Assembly: GCF_035989265.1 (NCBI RefSeq)
Contig: NZ_JAYKZX010000003.1
Location: forward strand, 3,174,358-3,238,357
Length of the DNA: 64,000 nt
Direction of reading: 5' to 3'
Origin: Sphingobium sp. HWE2-09
GTDB lineage: Bacteria; Pseudomonadota; Alphaproteobacteria; Sphingomonadales; Sphingomonadaceae
Positions 53,542-61,290 of the stretch are shown here, one piece after another (the stretch's first letter is position 1; every line of letters starts with the position of its first letter). The notes under the pieces are model-generated. The model was not told the DNA's origin. It did not search any database and was given only the letters and a program-made list of their open reading frames with translations. Made by a program: the position numbers and the translations under genes.

Positions 53542-55187
53542 GCCAAGCCCAGACATTCGACTATGTGATCGTAGGAGCGGGATCGGCGGGCTGCGTGCTT
53601 GCCGCCCGCCTCAGCGAAGATCCCGCCAACCGCGTCCTTTTGATCGAGGCAGGCGGCGATCATCGCAAATTCCTGCTGACCATGCCGTTGGGCTTCATGC
53701 GCGCGCTATTCCAGCCGCGCTTCACCTGGGGCTTCTGGTCGGAACCGGAACCGCATATGGACGGTCGCAAACTGCCCCTGCCGCGCGGGCGAGTGCTGGG
53801 CGGATCGTCATCGATCAACGGCATGTTCTACATGCGTGGCCACAGCCGGGACTATGACATTTGGCGGCAGATGGGCTGCGAAGGGTGGAGCTACGCCGAT
53901 GTCCTGCCCTATTTCAAGCGGATGGAAACAAGCTGGCGTGGCGCCGGTCCCTATCATGGCGACCAGGGACCGCTGAGCGTCGTACCGGTCGAAACCGCGC
54001 ACCGGCTGCATGAGCCTCTGATGGCGACGGCCAGGGCGGCGGGCTTCGCCACGACCGACAATATCAATGGCCCGGTCGAGGAAGGCTTCGCGCGCGGCGA
54101 ACTCACCATCGACGCCCAGGGCCGCCGTGCGAGCACCGCGCGGGCCTATCTGCAACCCGCCTTGGCGCGCTCGAACCTCACCGTCGTGACCGGCGCCCTG
54201 ACCCGCCGCGTCCTGCTGGACGGCAAGCGTGCCACCGGCGTGGAATATGACCGGGACGGCGTTCGCACCATCGTCCAGGCTAAGCGCGAAGTGATCCTGT
54301 CCGGCGGCGCTTATAATTCGCCGCAACTGCTCATGCTGTCGGGTATCGGCCCGGCGGACGAATTGCGCGCCCACGGCATCACGGTGGCGCATGACCTGCC
54401 CGGCGTCGGTCGCAACCTCTCCGAACACCCCCGCGTGCCGGTGCATTTCACATTGAAGAAGCGCATCAGCTTCCTCAACCAACTTCGCGGCGACAAAGTC
54501 GCCCTTTCGGTCGCGCGCTGGTGGCTGACGGGGAAGGGGGCTTTCTCCAATCAGGTGAACAGCGCCAATCCGATCCTGAAAACCCGCCCCGATCTCGACC
54601 AGCCGGACATCCAGCTTTGGTGCAATCCGGTTCGCATGGACGCGCAAATCTGGTTCCCCGGCTACCGCAAGCGGCAGGAGGATCAGGTGACGGCGGACGT
54701 CATCCTGCTCCATCCCAACAGCCGCGGCCATGTGCGGCTGAAATCCGCCGATCCGGCCGACTATCCCGCGATTACGCTCAACAATTTCGCCGATCCCGCC
54801 GACCTGCGCACCGCGCGCGACGGCATCCGCATCGCCCGCCGCATCTACGCCACCCAGCCGCAGGCGGACCTGATCGGCAGCGAATTGCTGCCCGGTGCGG
54901 ACAGGCAGAGCGACGAAGCGCTCGATGCGCATATCCGCGCAACTGCCGGGGTCACCCAGCATCCGGTCGGCACCTGTTCCATGGGCCATAGCGTGATGAG
55001 CGTGGTCGATCCGTACCTGCGGGTCCATGGCATCACCGGCCTGCGCGTGGTCGATGCGTCGATCATGCCCACGGTCCCGGGCGGCAACACCAACGCGCCG
55101 ACCATCATGGTCGCGGAAAAAGCCGCCGACATGATCCTGGGCAAGACGCCCCCGCCGCAGGAAGACCCCCGGACGCACTCACCTTAA
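53538..55187 (+). CDS. GMC-family alcohol oxidoreductase 1 (PhcC/PhcD-like candidate)
   Basis: 549 aa. The ATG at 53538 overlaps the previous stop as ATGA, so translation is coupled. FAD motif FDYVIVGAGSAGCVLAARLS, signature 1 LPRGRVLGGSSSINGMFYMR, signature 2 GGAYNSPQLLMLSGIGPADE, catalytic His in TQHPVGTCSMG and Asn in PGGNTNAPTIM. Paralogous to the GMC enzyme at 58311. In SYK-6 two GMC enzymes, PhcC and PhcD, oxidise the side-chain alcohol of dehydrodiconiferyl alcohol derivatives; this pair is a good match in context. Confidence 0.88.
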   Translation: MSQAQTFDYVIVGAGSAGCVLAARLSEDPANRVLLIEAGGDHRKFLLTMPLGFMRALFQPRFTWGFWSEPEPHMDGRKLPLPRGRVLGGSSSINGMFYMRGHSRDYDIWRQMGCEGWSYADVLPYFKRMETSWRGAGPYHGDQGPLSVVPVETAHRLHEPLMATARAAGFATTDNINGPVEEGFARGELTIDAQGRRASTARAYLQPALARSNLTVVTGALTRRVLLDGKRATGVEYDRDGVRTIVQAKREVILSGGAYNSPQLLMLSGIGPADELRAHGITVAHDLPGVGRNLSEHPRVPVHFTLKKRISFLNQLRGDKVALSVARWWLTGKGAFSNQVNSANPILKTRPDLDQPDIQLWCNPVRMDAQIWFPGYRKRQEDQVTADVILLHPNSRGHVRLKSADPADYPAITLNNFADPADLRTARDGIRIARRIYATQPQADLIGSELLPGADRQSDEALDAHIRATAGVTQHPVGTCSMGHSVMSVVDPYLRVHGITGLRVVDASIMPTVPGGNTNAPTIMVAEKAADMILGKTPPPQEDPRTHSP

Positions 55188-55197
55188 TCCGTTCGCT

Positions 55198-55282
55198 TCG
55201 AGCGCAGTCGAGAAGCCTATAGCGCAGCGTCCGTGTTCAGCTTGGCTGAACTCGGCTTGGCCTCGTTTCTCGACTTCGCTCA
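55198..55282. repeat. Imperfect inverted repeat between convergent genes
   Basis: TCGAGCGCAGTCGAGAA (55198-55214) and TTCTCGACTTCGCTCAA (55266-55282) pair at 15 of 17 positions, with TTCAG-CTTGG-CTGAA between them. Sits in the 117-base gap between the GMC 1 and aldehyde dehydrogenase 2 stops. A REP-like element serving as a bidirectional terminator is likely. Confidence 0.6.
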
Positions 55283-55304
55283 ACCCTTACTCAGCACAAG
55301 CCCA

Positions 55305-56804
55305 TCAAAGCCCGATCGTCACCGCCTTCAACTCGGTATAGGCCTCCACCCCCGCACGGCCATTTTCGCGGCCCCAGCCCGACTGTTTGAACCCGCCCAG
55401 CGGCATCGCCGGATCGACGCCAAAGCCGCCATTGATCCGCACCGTCCCCGCCTTGATCCGCTTGGCCAGGCGCAGGGCGTTGGACAGATTCTGCGTCCAG
55501 ATGCCCGACGACAGGCCATAGTCGGTGGCGTTGGCCGACTGCGCGATCCGCTCGATATCCTCATCGCCAAAGCGCATCGCGCACAGCACCGGTCCGAAAA
55601 TCTCCTCCTGCACCACCTTCATGTCCGGCTGCGTCTGCGTCAGCACGGTGGGCTGGACGAAATAGCCATCGCCATCGATCGCCGCACCGCCCATGCTGAC
55701 GGTCGCCCCTTGCGCCGCCCCGCTGCCGACATAATCGAGCACGCGATCGCGCTGCCTGGCACTGACCAGCGGCCCCATCTCCATCCCCGGCGTCAAGCCC
55801 GATCCGACCTTCAGCGTGCGGGCGCGCTGGGCAATGGCCTCCACCACCTGATCGAAATGCTTTTCATGCACATAAAGGCGCGACCCCGCCGCGCAGACCT
55901 GGCCCGCATTGCCGAATATGCCCATGGCGGCGGCCGGTATCGCCTTGCCCAGATCGGCATCGTCGAAGATGAAGGTCGGCGACTTGCCGCCCAGTTCCAG
56001 CGTCACGCGCTTCAAATTGCCGGTGGATGCCCGGACGATCCCCTTGCCCACCATGGTCGATCCCGTAAAGCTGACCTTGTCCACGCCCGCATGATCGACC
56101 AGCGCCGCCCCGGCGGTCGCGCCATAGCCGGTCACGATATTCACGACGCCCTCGGGGAACCCCGCCTGCGCGATCAAGTCGCCCAGCTTGGCGGCGGTCA
56201 GCGGCGTCTGTTCGGCCGGTTTCAGCACCACCGTGCACCCCGCCGCCAGCGCGGGCGCGATCTTCGCCACCGCCATGACGAAGGGGAAGTTCCACGGCAC
56301 GATCGCGCCCACCACGCCGATCGGTTCGCGCAGCGACATGGCCTGCCATTCGCCGGGCCAGGACAGGTCCATCGTCTCGCCCGTGATCTTCGTCGCCCAG
56401 CCCGCATTGTAACGCAATTGGTCGGCCGCCCCCATGACTCCGGCGAATTTCGCCATCATGAACGGCATCCCATTGTCCAGCGTCTCGGTCAGCGCGATGA
56501 CCTCGCCCTGCGCTTCGATCAAATCGGCCAGTTTCATGAGCAGGCGAGCACGCTGGTTGGGCGGGGTCGCCGCCCATCGGTCGAACGCCCGCCGCGCCGC
56601 CATCACCGCGCGGTCGATATCCTCCGCGCCGCCGCTCGCGACAAGCGCGAAATTCCCGCCGGTCGCCGGATTCTCGACATCGAACGTCTCACCCGACGCC
56701 GCATCGACAAAGGCGCCGTCGATGAACAACTGGCGCGGCTTGGCGGCCAGATCGGCCTCCAGCGCGGCAAGCGTGTCGGGCGAAAAGGGGGAGGGCGCGT
56801 TCAT
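55305..56804 (-). CDS. Aldehyde dehydrogenase 2 (betaine/phenylacetaldehyde DH-like)
   Basis: 499 aa from the ATG at 56804; the longer frame from 56885 runs into an upstream small gene. PIGVVGAIVPWNFPFVMAVA, KVSFTGSTMVGKGIV, Glu in VTLELGGKSPTFIFDD, Cys in FGNAGQVCAAGSRLYV, and the C-terminal PLGGFKQSGWGRENGRAG. Second gene of a minus-strand unit that starts at the operator at 57031-57048. Probably handles another aldehyde intermediate of the same pathway as the ALDH at 51009. Confidence 0.9.
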   Translation of the reverse strand: MNAPSPFSPDTLAALEADLAAKPRQLFIDGAFVDAASGETFDVENPATGGNFALVASGGAEDIDRAVMAARRAFDRWAATPPNQRARLLMKLADLIEAQGEVIALTETLDNGMPFMMAKFAGVMGAADQLRYNAGWATKITGETMDLSWPGEWQAMSLREPIGVVGAIVPWNFPFVMAVAKIAPALAAGCTVVLKPAEQTPLTAAKLGDLIAQAGFPEGVVNIVTGYGATAGAALVDHAGVDKVSFTGSTMVGKGIVRASTGNLKRVTLELGGKSPTFIFDDADLGKAIPAAAMGIFGNAGQVCAAGSRLYVHEKHFDQVVEAIAQRARTLKVGSGLTPGMEMGPLVSARQRDRVLDYVGSGAAQGATVSMGGAAIDGDGYFVQPTVLTQTQPDMKVVQEEIFGPVLCAMRFGDEDIERIAQSANATDYGLSSGIWTQNLSNALRLAKRIKAGTVRINGGFGVDPAMPLGGFKQSGWGRENGRAGVEAYTELKAVTIGL

Positions 56805-56811
56805 GACAGGG

Positions 56812-56982
56812 TCAACCTTTGGCACGGGTGGAACGGATCTCGGTGAACAGGCCGTTCGCACCTCCCATGAAGATGTCCAGCCCATCGATGAACATGACCG
56901 GCGTGCAGATCGCCAGCATCATGATGTGCACGCCCCGCGCCCTCTGCGCGCCGATAAAGATCTGGATCGGGAAAGATGTCAC
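56812..56982 (-). CDS. 56-aa hydrophobic small protein upstream of ALDH 2
   Basis: GTG at 56982 with GGGGAG 7 bases upstream; stop 7 bases before the ALDH 2 ATG. VTSFPIQIFIGAQRARGVHI, then MMLAICTPVMFIDGLDIFMG, then ANGLFTEIRSTRAKG. One possible membrane helix (about 21-40). Position between operator and ALDH gene and tight spacing support translation. It may be a remnant of a larger protein; the frame extends upstream to 57048. No family recognised. Confidence 0.5.
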   Translation of the reverse strand: MTSFPIQIFIGAQRARGVHIMMLAICTPVMFIDGLDIFMGGANGLFTEIRSTRAKG

Positions 56983-57030
56983 GGCGTCGCTCCCCAGGGA
57001 CAAGCGGATTTCTGACGACCGCTCTTCTGG

Positions 57031-57048
57031 TTGTTGAGTAATCAACAA
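57031..57048. promoter_or_regulatory. Operator copy 2 (perfect palindrome)
   Basis: TTGTTGA-GTAA-TCAACAA, 7-bp perfect arms. It lies 13 bases past the TetR stop codon and about 49 bases before the small-protein GTG. Reading the minus strand, TTGACA (57064-57059) with a 17-base spacer puts the -10 inside the site, so binding would block this transcription unit. Confidence 0.7.
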
Positions 57049-57060
57049 ATTAGCGACATG

Positions 57061-57648
57061 TCAATCCGTCGTGCGGCCGTCCACGCGATAGCCGCGCACC
57101 AGCGCCTGCAACCCGATCTCGAAGCTCGCGTCGAAATCCATCATATCGTCCAGGAAATCATGCATCGGCCCATTGTTCGCAAAGGCCGACCAGCCCAGCA
57201 CCAGCGAAATGACCGACGCCTGGACATGCAGCGCATCGGCGCGGGCCAGTCCCAGCAGGGTCAGCGGCCGGGCGATCGCCTCCGCCCGTTCGTCCGTACT
57301 GCGCGCATCCTGGGGGCGGCCATTGGCGCAGATGCGCGCGCCGTCGCGATGCGCGGTCATCGCCCGCCGCAACGACCGGCCAAAGGCGATCAGCCATCCG
57401 CGCCAGTCCGAACATGGCCTGATCGCGCCCAGAGCCTCGCCATAGATGCGGTGCGACATCAGGCCGATCAACTCGGCCTTGTCACCGATATGCCAGTAGA
57501 GCGCGGGCGCCTGTACCGCCAATCGATCGGCTAGGCGACGCATCGACAAGCCGTCCAGGCCTGCCTCCGCCACCACGGCGAACGCCGCCGCCACCACGGC
57601 ATCGCGATCCAGTCCGGTTTCGGTGCGACGGCCCATGGCATCGGCCAT
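57061..57648 (-). CDS. TetR-family transcriptional regulator
   Basis: 195 aa from the ATG at 57648; a TTG at 57672 and an ATG at 57636 are alternatives. Helix-turn-helix in the first 60 residues (GLSMRRLADRLAVQAPALYW, HIGDKAELIGLM), with the A-P-A-L-Y-W-H pattern of the TetR class proper. The C-terminal ligand domain has EAIARPLTLLGLARADALHV. Palindromes of one sequence flank the gene at 57031 and 57745 and recur at the other promoters of the cluster, so it is the best candidate for the cluster repressor, lifted by an aromatic intermediate (inference). Confidence 0.9.
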   Translation of the reverse strand: MADAMGRRTETGLDRDAVVAAAFAVVAEAGLDGLSMRRLADRLAVQAPALYWHIGDKAELIGLMSHRIYGEALGAIRPCSDWRGWLIAFGRSLRRAMTAHRDGARICANGRPQDARSTDERAEAIARPLTLLGLARADALHVQASVISLVLGWSAFANNGPMHDFLDDMMDFDASFEIGLQALVRGYRVDGRTTD

Positions 57649-57744
57649 GTCGGGACCGGCGGCCCAAGTCAATCGCCCGCTGTCGCCGACCGGACGGCAT
57701 CAAGACCACCACTACCCAAACCGTACGCCCGCCATACAAATATC

Positions 57745-57762
57745 TTGTTGATTGATCAATTA
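57745..57762. promoter_or_regulatory. Operator copy 3 between tetR and the DUF3237-GMC unit
   Basis: TTGTTGA-TTGA-TCAATTA: one arm is perfect, the other matches at 5 of 7. It lies in the divergent gap between the TetR start (57648) and the DUF3237 start (57828). On the minus strand it overlaps a TATAAT (57764-57759), giving TetR a way to control its own gene and the divergent unit. Confidence 0.65.
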
Positions 57763-57827
57763 TATCCTAGCCTCGTCCCATAGAAACGCAAAAAGCGCCG
57801 CGCCATGGCGGCCGGAAGAGGATGGGA

Positions 57828-58301
57828 ATGTTCGATCCCCTGGACGTCGCCCTCGAACATATGTTCGATATCCATGTCGATTTCACCGCCGATCGCTGCA
57901 TCTTCGGCCCGCTGCCCGGCGGCCATAGCCAGGGCTACACCCCGACCAGCGGCGGCCGCATCTATGGTCCGCGCCTCAACGGTATCGTCGTGCCGAACAG
58001 CGGCGCGGATTTCGCGACCGTGCGGCCGGACGGGGTGATCGAAATCAATTCCCACTATCTGCTCGAAACCGACGACGGCACGAAAATCTATATCAACAAT
58101 CGCGGCTATCTTGTCTCGGCCAGGCCTGGCACCGCGCGCCTGTCCAACGGCACGCCGCAGCCCGACTATTTCCGCTTCACCCCGACCTTCAAAGTGCCCG
58201 AAGGGCCGCATGACTGGCTGGCGCGCTCGGTCCTGATCGGCGCGGGCGAGCGGCGCTCGAACCCCGACCATTCGATTTTTCGCTTCTATCTCGCCCGCTG
58301 A
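57828..58301 (+). CDS. DUF3237-family protein 1 (PhcF/PhcG-like decarboxylase candidate)
   Basis: 157 aa from the ATG at 57828 (AGAGGA 6 bases upstream; ATG at 57822 also in frame). Single beta-barrel-like domain with GRIYGPRLNGIVVPNSGADF, VRPDGVIEI, LETDDGTKIYINNRGY and FKVPEGPHDWLARSV. As I recall, SYK-6 PhcF and PhcG are DUF3237-type enzymes that decarboxylate the phenylcoumaran acid, opening the ring to a stilbene. It heads an operon with GMC 2 (gap 9 bases). Function by context. Confidence 0.78.
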   Translation: MFDPLDVALEHMFDIHVDFTADRCIFGPLPGGHSQGYTPTSGGRIYGPRLNGIVVPNSGADFATVRPDGVIEINSHYLLETDDGTKIYINNRGYLVSARPGTARLSNGTPQPDYFRFTPTFKVPEGPHDWLARSVLIGAGERRSNPDHSIFRFYLAR

Positions 58302-58310
58302 AGGCCGCCC

Positions 58311-59948
58311 ATGTCCCGCTTCGATTATATCATCGTCGGCGCCGGTTCGGCCGGTTGCGTCCTCGCCCATCGCCTGAGCGCCGATCCCCATGTCTCCGTC
58401 CTGCTGCTGGAGGCGGGCGGGCGCGACAGCCAGTTTTTCTATCGGCTGGCCCTGGGCTTCCACAGCTGGCGCTATCCCCATACCAGTTGGGCCTATCAAA
58501 CCGAACCGGAGCCGCATCTCAATGATCGCCGCGTGCTGTTGCCGCGCGGCAAGGTGCTGGGCGGCTCCTCCACGATCAACGGCATGCTCTATTCGCGCGG
58601 CCATCCCGCCGATTACGACACTTGGCGGCAGATGGGATGCGAAGGCTGGGGCTATGCCGACCTTTTGCCCTATTTCAAACGATCCGAAACCAACTGGCGC
58701 GGCGAAGGCCCCTATCATGGCGGGTCCGGTCCGTTGCAGGTCAGCCGCATCGACACCCGGAAACTGCTGACCGACCCGGTGATGCAGGCGGCGGAACGAC
58801 TGGGCTATCCGATCACGGACGATCATCACGGCCAGTTGCACGAAGGCTTCGGCCCCGGCGACACCACCACCACGGCGCGGGGCCGCCGGTCCAGCGTCGC
58901 GCGCGCCTATCTCCGCCCGATCCGCCGCCGTAAAAACCTCACCATAGCGACCAGCGCCTATGCAACCAAGCTATTGATCGAAGACGGCGTGGCGAAGGGG
59001 GTCGCCTACACCCAGAACGGCAAGCCCCAGACCGCCCACGCCGCCCGCGAAGTGGTGCTGGCCGGCGGCGTCTATAACTCGCCGCAATTGCTGATGCTCT
59101 CGGGCATCGGCCCGGCGGATCATCTGCGCGAAATGGGGATCGAACCGGTCCTCGACCTGCCCGGCGTCGGCCGCAACCTGTCGGAACATGCGGGCTATTG
59201 GCTGGAATATGACACGAAGGAGCCGGTGACGCTGCTCAACGAACTGCGGCTGGATAAACTCGCTGTCTCGCTCGCCAACTGGGCGCTCTTCGGCAAGGGC
59301 ATCCTCGCCTCCCAGTCCAACAGCGCCCATGCGGAAATCCGATCGCTGCCGGGGCTGGAGCAGCCCGACCTGCAAATCTATTTCAACCCGGTGCGCATCG
59401 ACGCCAAACCGTGGGTGCCGGGCATCGGCAAGCGGCAGGAGCATCGTGTCTCGGCCGTCGTCTGCCTGTTGCGCCCCGACAGCCGCGGCTGGATGGAATT
59501 GCGATCGGCCGATCCGGCGGACAAGCCGCGCATCACACTCAACCTCATGTCCACCCGCCGCGATGTCGATACGCTGGTGCGCGGCGTGAAGATCGTGCGC
59601 GAACTCTACGCCACGCAGCCGCTCGCCGGACTGATCGCGAATGAACTCATGCCCGGTCCCGCCGTGCAGACCGACGCGCAGATAGAAGCGTGGCTGCGGT
59701 CGATCCTGATCACCACCCATCATTCGGTCGGCACCTGCTCCATGGGCGTGGGATCGCACGCCGTGGTCGATCCGCAACTGCGCGTGCGCGGCATCGACCG
59801 GCTGCGCGTGGTCGATGCGTCGATCATGCCCACCGTGCCGGGCGGCAACACCAACGCCCCGTCGATCATGGTGGGCGAAAAGGGCGCAGACCTCATCCTC
59901 GGTCGCCGTCTGCCGCCCGCCGACATCCCCGATTTCCGCACCCGCTGA
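58311..59948 (+). CDS. GMC-family alcohol oxidoreductase 2 (PhcC/PhcD-like candidate)
   Basis: 545 aa. FAD motif FDYIIVGAGSAGCVLAHRLS, signature 1 LPRGKVLGGSSTINGMLYSR, signature 2 GGVYNSPQLLMLSGIGPADH, catalytic pair His in THHSVGTCSMG and Asn in PGGNTNAPSIM. Strongly similar throughout to GMC 1 at 53538, so a duplication with likely different enantiomer or substrate preference, as PhcC and PhcD show in SYK-6. Its stop codon overlaps operator copy 4. Confidence 0.88.
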   Translation: MSRFDYIIVGAGSAGCVLAHRLSADPHVSVLLLEAGGRDSQFFYRLALGFHSWRYPHTSWAYQTEPEPHLNDRRVLLPRGKVLGGSSTINGMLYSRGHPADYDTWRQMGCEGWGYADLLPYFKRSETNWRGEGPYHGGSGPLQVSRIDTRKLLTDPVMQAAERLGYPITDDHHGQLHEGFGPGDTTTTARGRRSSVARAYLRPIRRRKNLTIATSAYATKLLIEDGVAKGVAYTQNGKPQTAHAAREVVLAGGVYNSPQLLMLSGIGPADHLREMGIEPVLDLPGVGRNLSEHAGYWLEYDTKEPVTLLNELRLDKLAVSLANWALFGKGILASQSNSAHAEIRSLPGLEQPDLQIYFNPVRIDAKPWVPGIGKRQEHRVSAVVCLLRPDSRGWMELRSADPADKPRITLNLMSTRRDVDTLVRGVKIVRELYATQPLAGLIANELMPGPAVQTDAQIEAWLRSILITTHHSVGTCSMGVGSHAVVDPQLRVRGIDRLRVVDASIMPTVPGGNTNAPSIMVGEKGADLILGRRLPPADIPDFRTR

Positions 59949-59963
59949 TTGACAATTTAACGG
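59946..59963 (+). promoter_or_regulatory. Degenerate operator copy 4 and promoter before the Rieske gene
   Basis: TGATTGA-CAAT-TTAACGG keeps the arm-N4-arm layout and 9 of 14 consensus bases, so on its own it is weak. A TTGACA (59949-59954) inside it with TAAGCT at 59971-59976 (16-base spacer) makes a promoter candidate for the oxygenase gene. A TTAAC-GG-TGTTAA dyad follows at 59957-59969. Confidence 0.4.
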
Positions 59964-60012
59964 TGTTAAGTAAGCTGGCCGACAGGAGAGCAGCCACAAG
60001 GATATCCGCACC

Positions 60013-61068
60013 ATGACCTATGTCCGCAACGCCTGGTATGTCGCGTCCTGGACGCAGGATCTGGAACCTGAAAAGCCGGTCGCGACATCGATCCTTGGCG
60101 AACCCATCGTCCTGCTGCGCACCGCCACCGGCCGTATCGTCGCGCTGGAGGATCGCTGCGTCCATCGCCTGGCGCCGCTGTCGCTGGGCCGTTGCGAGGG
60201 CGAAAATCTGCGCTGCCTATATCATGGCCTGCTGTTCGATCCGGCGGGCAGGGTGGTCGAAATTCCGGGGCAGGACATGATCCCGGCGCAAGCGCGGGTG
60301 CGATCCTACCCGGTCGAGGATCGGCATAGCTGGATCTGGGTCTGGATGGGCGACCCGGCCAGAGCCGACCCAGCGCTGATCCCGCCCGCCGTGGGTTTTG
60401 ACGATCCGCACTATATATTGGGGCGCGGCCAGCTCGACTATGCGGCCGAAGCCCGGCTGATCAACGATAATCTCCTTGATTTCAGCCATCTCTCCTATGT
60501 CCATGCCAACAGCTTCGGCGCGACCGAAGACTGGGCGAAAAACCGCCCGCAGGTAATTCCGCTGGACCGTGGCGTGCGCGTGCAGCGTTGGCTGACCGCC
60601 CAACCGGGCATGAAAAGCCGCCCGGGCGCGGACGAACCGCGCGATCGGTTCTCGACCTACGATTTCCTCATCCCCGGCGTGCTGCTGATGACCGGCGGCA
60701 GCTTCCCGATCGGCACGGCGGACGCCTTGGGCCACGCGCCGCCCGATCTGGCGCAGGCGGAATCGGGCGTCACCTTTACCAGCCAGGCGGTCACGCCCAT
60801 GGCAGATGGCAAGGCCCGCTATTTCTTCTCCTGGGGACCGCACCGGGACCATGGCGACGCGGCATTGCGCGACATCCTCATGACCATCGCCGATCAAGCC
60901 TTTGCCGAAGACCGCACGATCATCGAAGCGCAGCAGCGCGTGATCGACGGCACCGCCGATCCGCGCATCATGCCCACGACCGCGGACAAGGCGGTGATCC
61001 TCTTCTCCCGCTTGGTCGATAAACTCGCCCGCGCCGAAAGCGGGGAAGGCGAACGCACCGCCGCCTGA
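60013..61068 (+). CDS. Rieske non-heme iron oxygenase, vanillate O-demethylase alpha-like
   Basis: 351 aa; AAGGA is about 12 bases before the ATG. Rieske 2Fe-2S site DRCVHRLAPLSLGRCEGENL with CVH and the following RCLYHG (about 48-72). Mononuclear iron site NDNLLDFSHLSYVH (about 153-166). The pattern fits VanA-type aromatic O-demethylases, which turn a methoxyl into a phenol plus formaldehyde. No ferredoxin reductase (VanB-type) gene is in the window, so the electron donor must be elsewhere. Likely substrate: vanillate or a methoxylated intermediate. Confidence 0.88.
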   Translation: MTYVRNAWYVASWTQDLEPEKPVATSILGEPIVLLRTATGRIVALEDRCVHRLAPLSLGRCEGENLRCLYHGLLFDPAGRVVEIPGQDMIPAQARVRSYPVEDRHSWIWVWMGDPARADPALIPPAVGFDDPHYILGRGQLDYAAEARLINDNLLDFSHLSYVHANSFGATEDWAKNRPQVIPLDRGVRVQRWLTAQPGMKSRPGADEPRDRFSTYDFLIPGVLLMTGGSFPIGTADALGHAPPDLAQAESGVTFTSQAVTPMADGKARYFFSWGPHRDHGDAALRDILMTIADQAFAEDRTIIEAQQRVIDGTADPRIMPTTADKAVILFSRLVDKLARAESGEGERTAA

Positions 61069-61203
61069 CCCGCCCGTCACCACCTTTGCCGTTTTCGTCC
61101 ATCCTGCCTGGACGATGGAAGACAGCACAAAGAAATGACGTCTGCCTATCCAGACCTCCATGCCGACGCGGCATCGCCGCCCGGTTGCGTCGCCATCATG
61201 ACG

Positions 61204-61280
61204 TTCCCCGGCGGAGGCCGAGGTCCAGGGTTTCTCGGCGAAGCATCTGATGCCGCTGAACCCCGGCCTCCGCCAGGGAA
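61204..61280. repeat. Long inverted repeat between convergent genes
   Basis: TTCCCCGGCGGAGGCCGAGG (61204-61223) pairs with CCCCGGCCTCCGCCAGGGAA (61261-61280) at 18 of 20 positions around a 37-base loop. It lies between the Rieske and dioxygenase stops. A REP-like intergenic element that may terminate both transcripts. Confidence 0.7.
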
Positions 61281-61290
61281 CAGCGCACTC

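Noticed and set aside
53808-55178. 456-codon minus-strand open frame
   Set aside because: Shadow of GMC oxidoreductase 1, which has all FAD and GMC signatures.
55233-56846. 537-codon plus-strand open frame
   Set aside because: Shadow of aldehyde dehydrogenase 2; no motifs in the translation.
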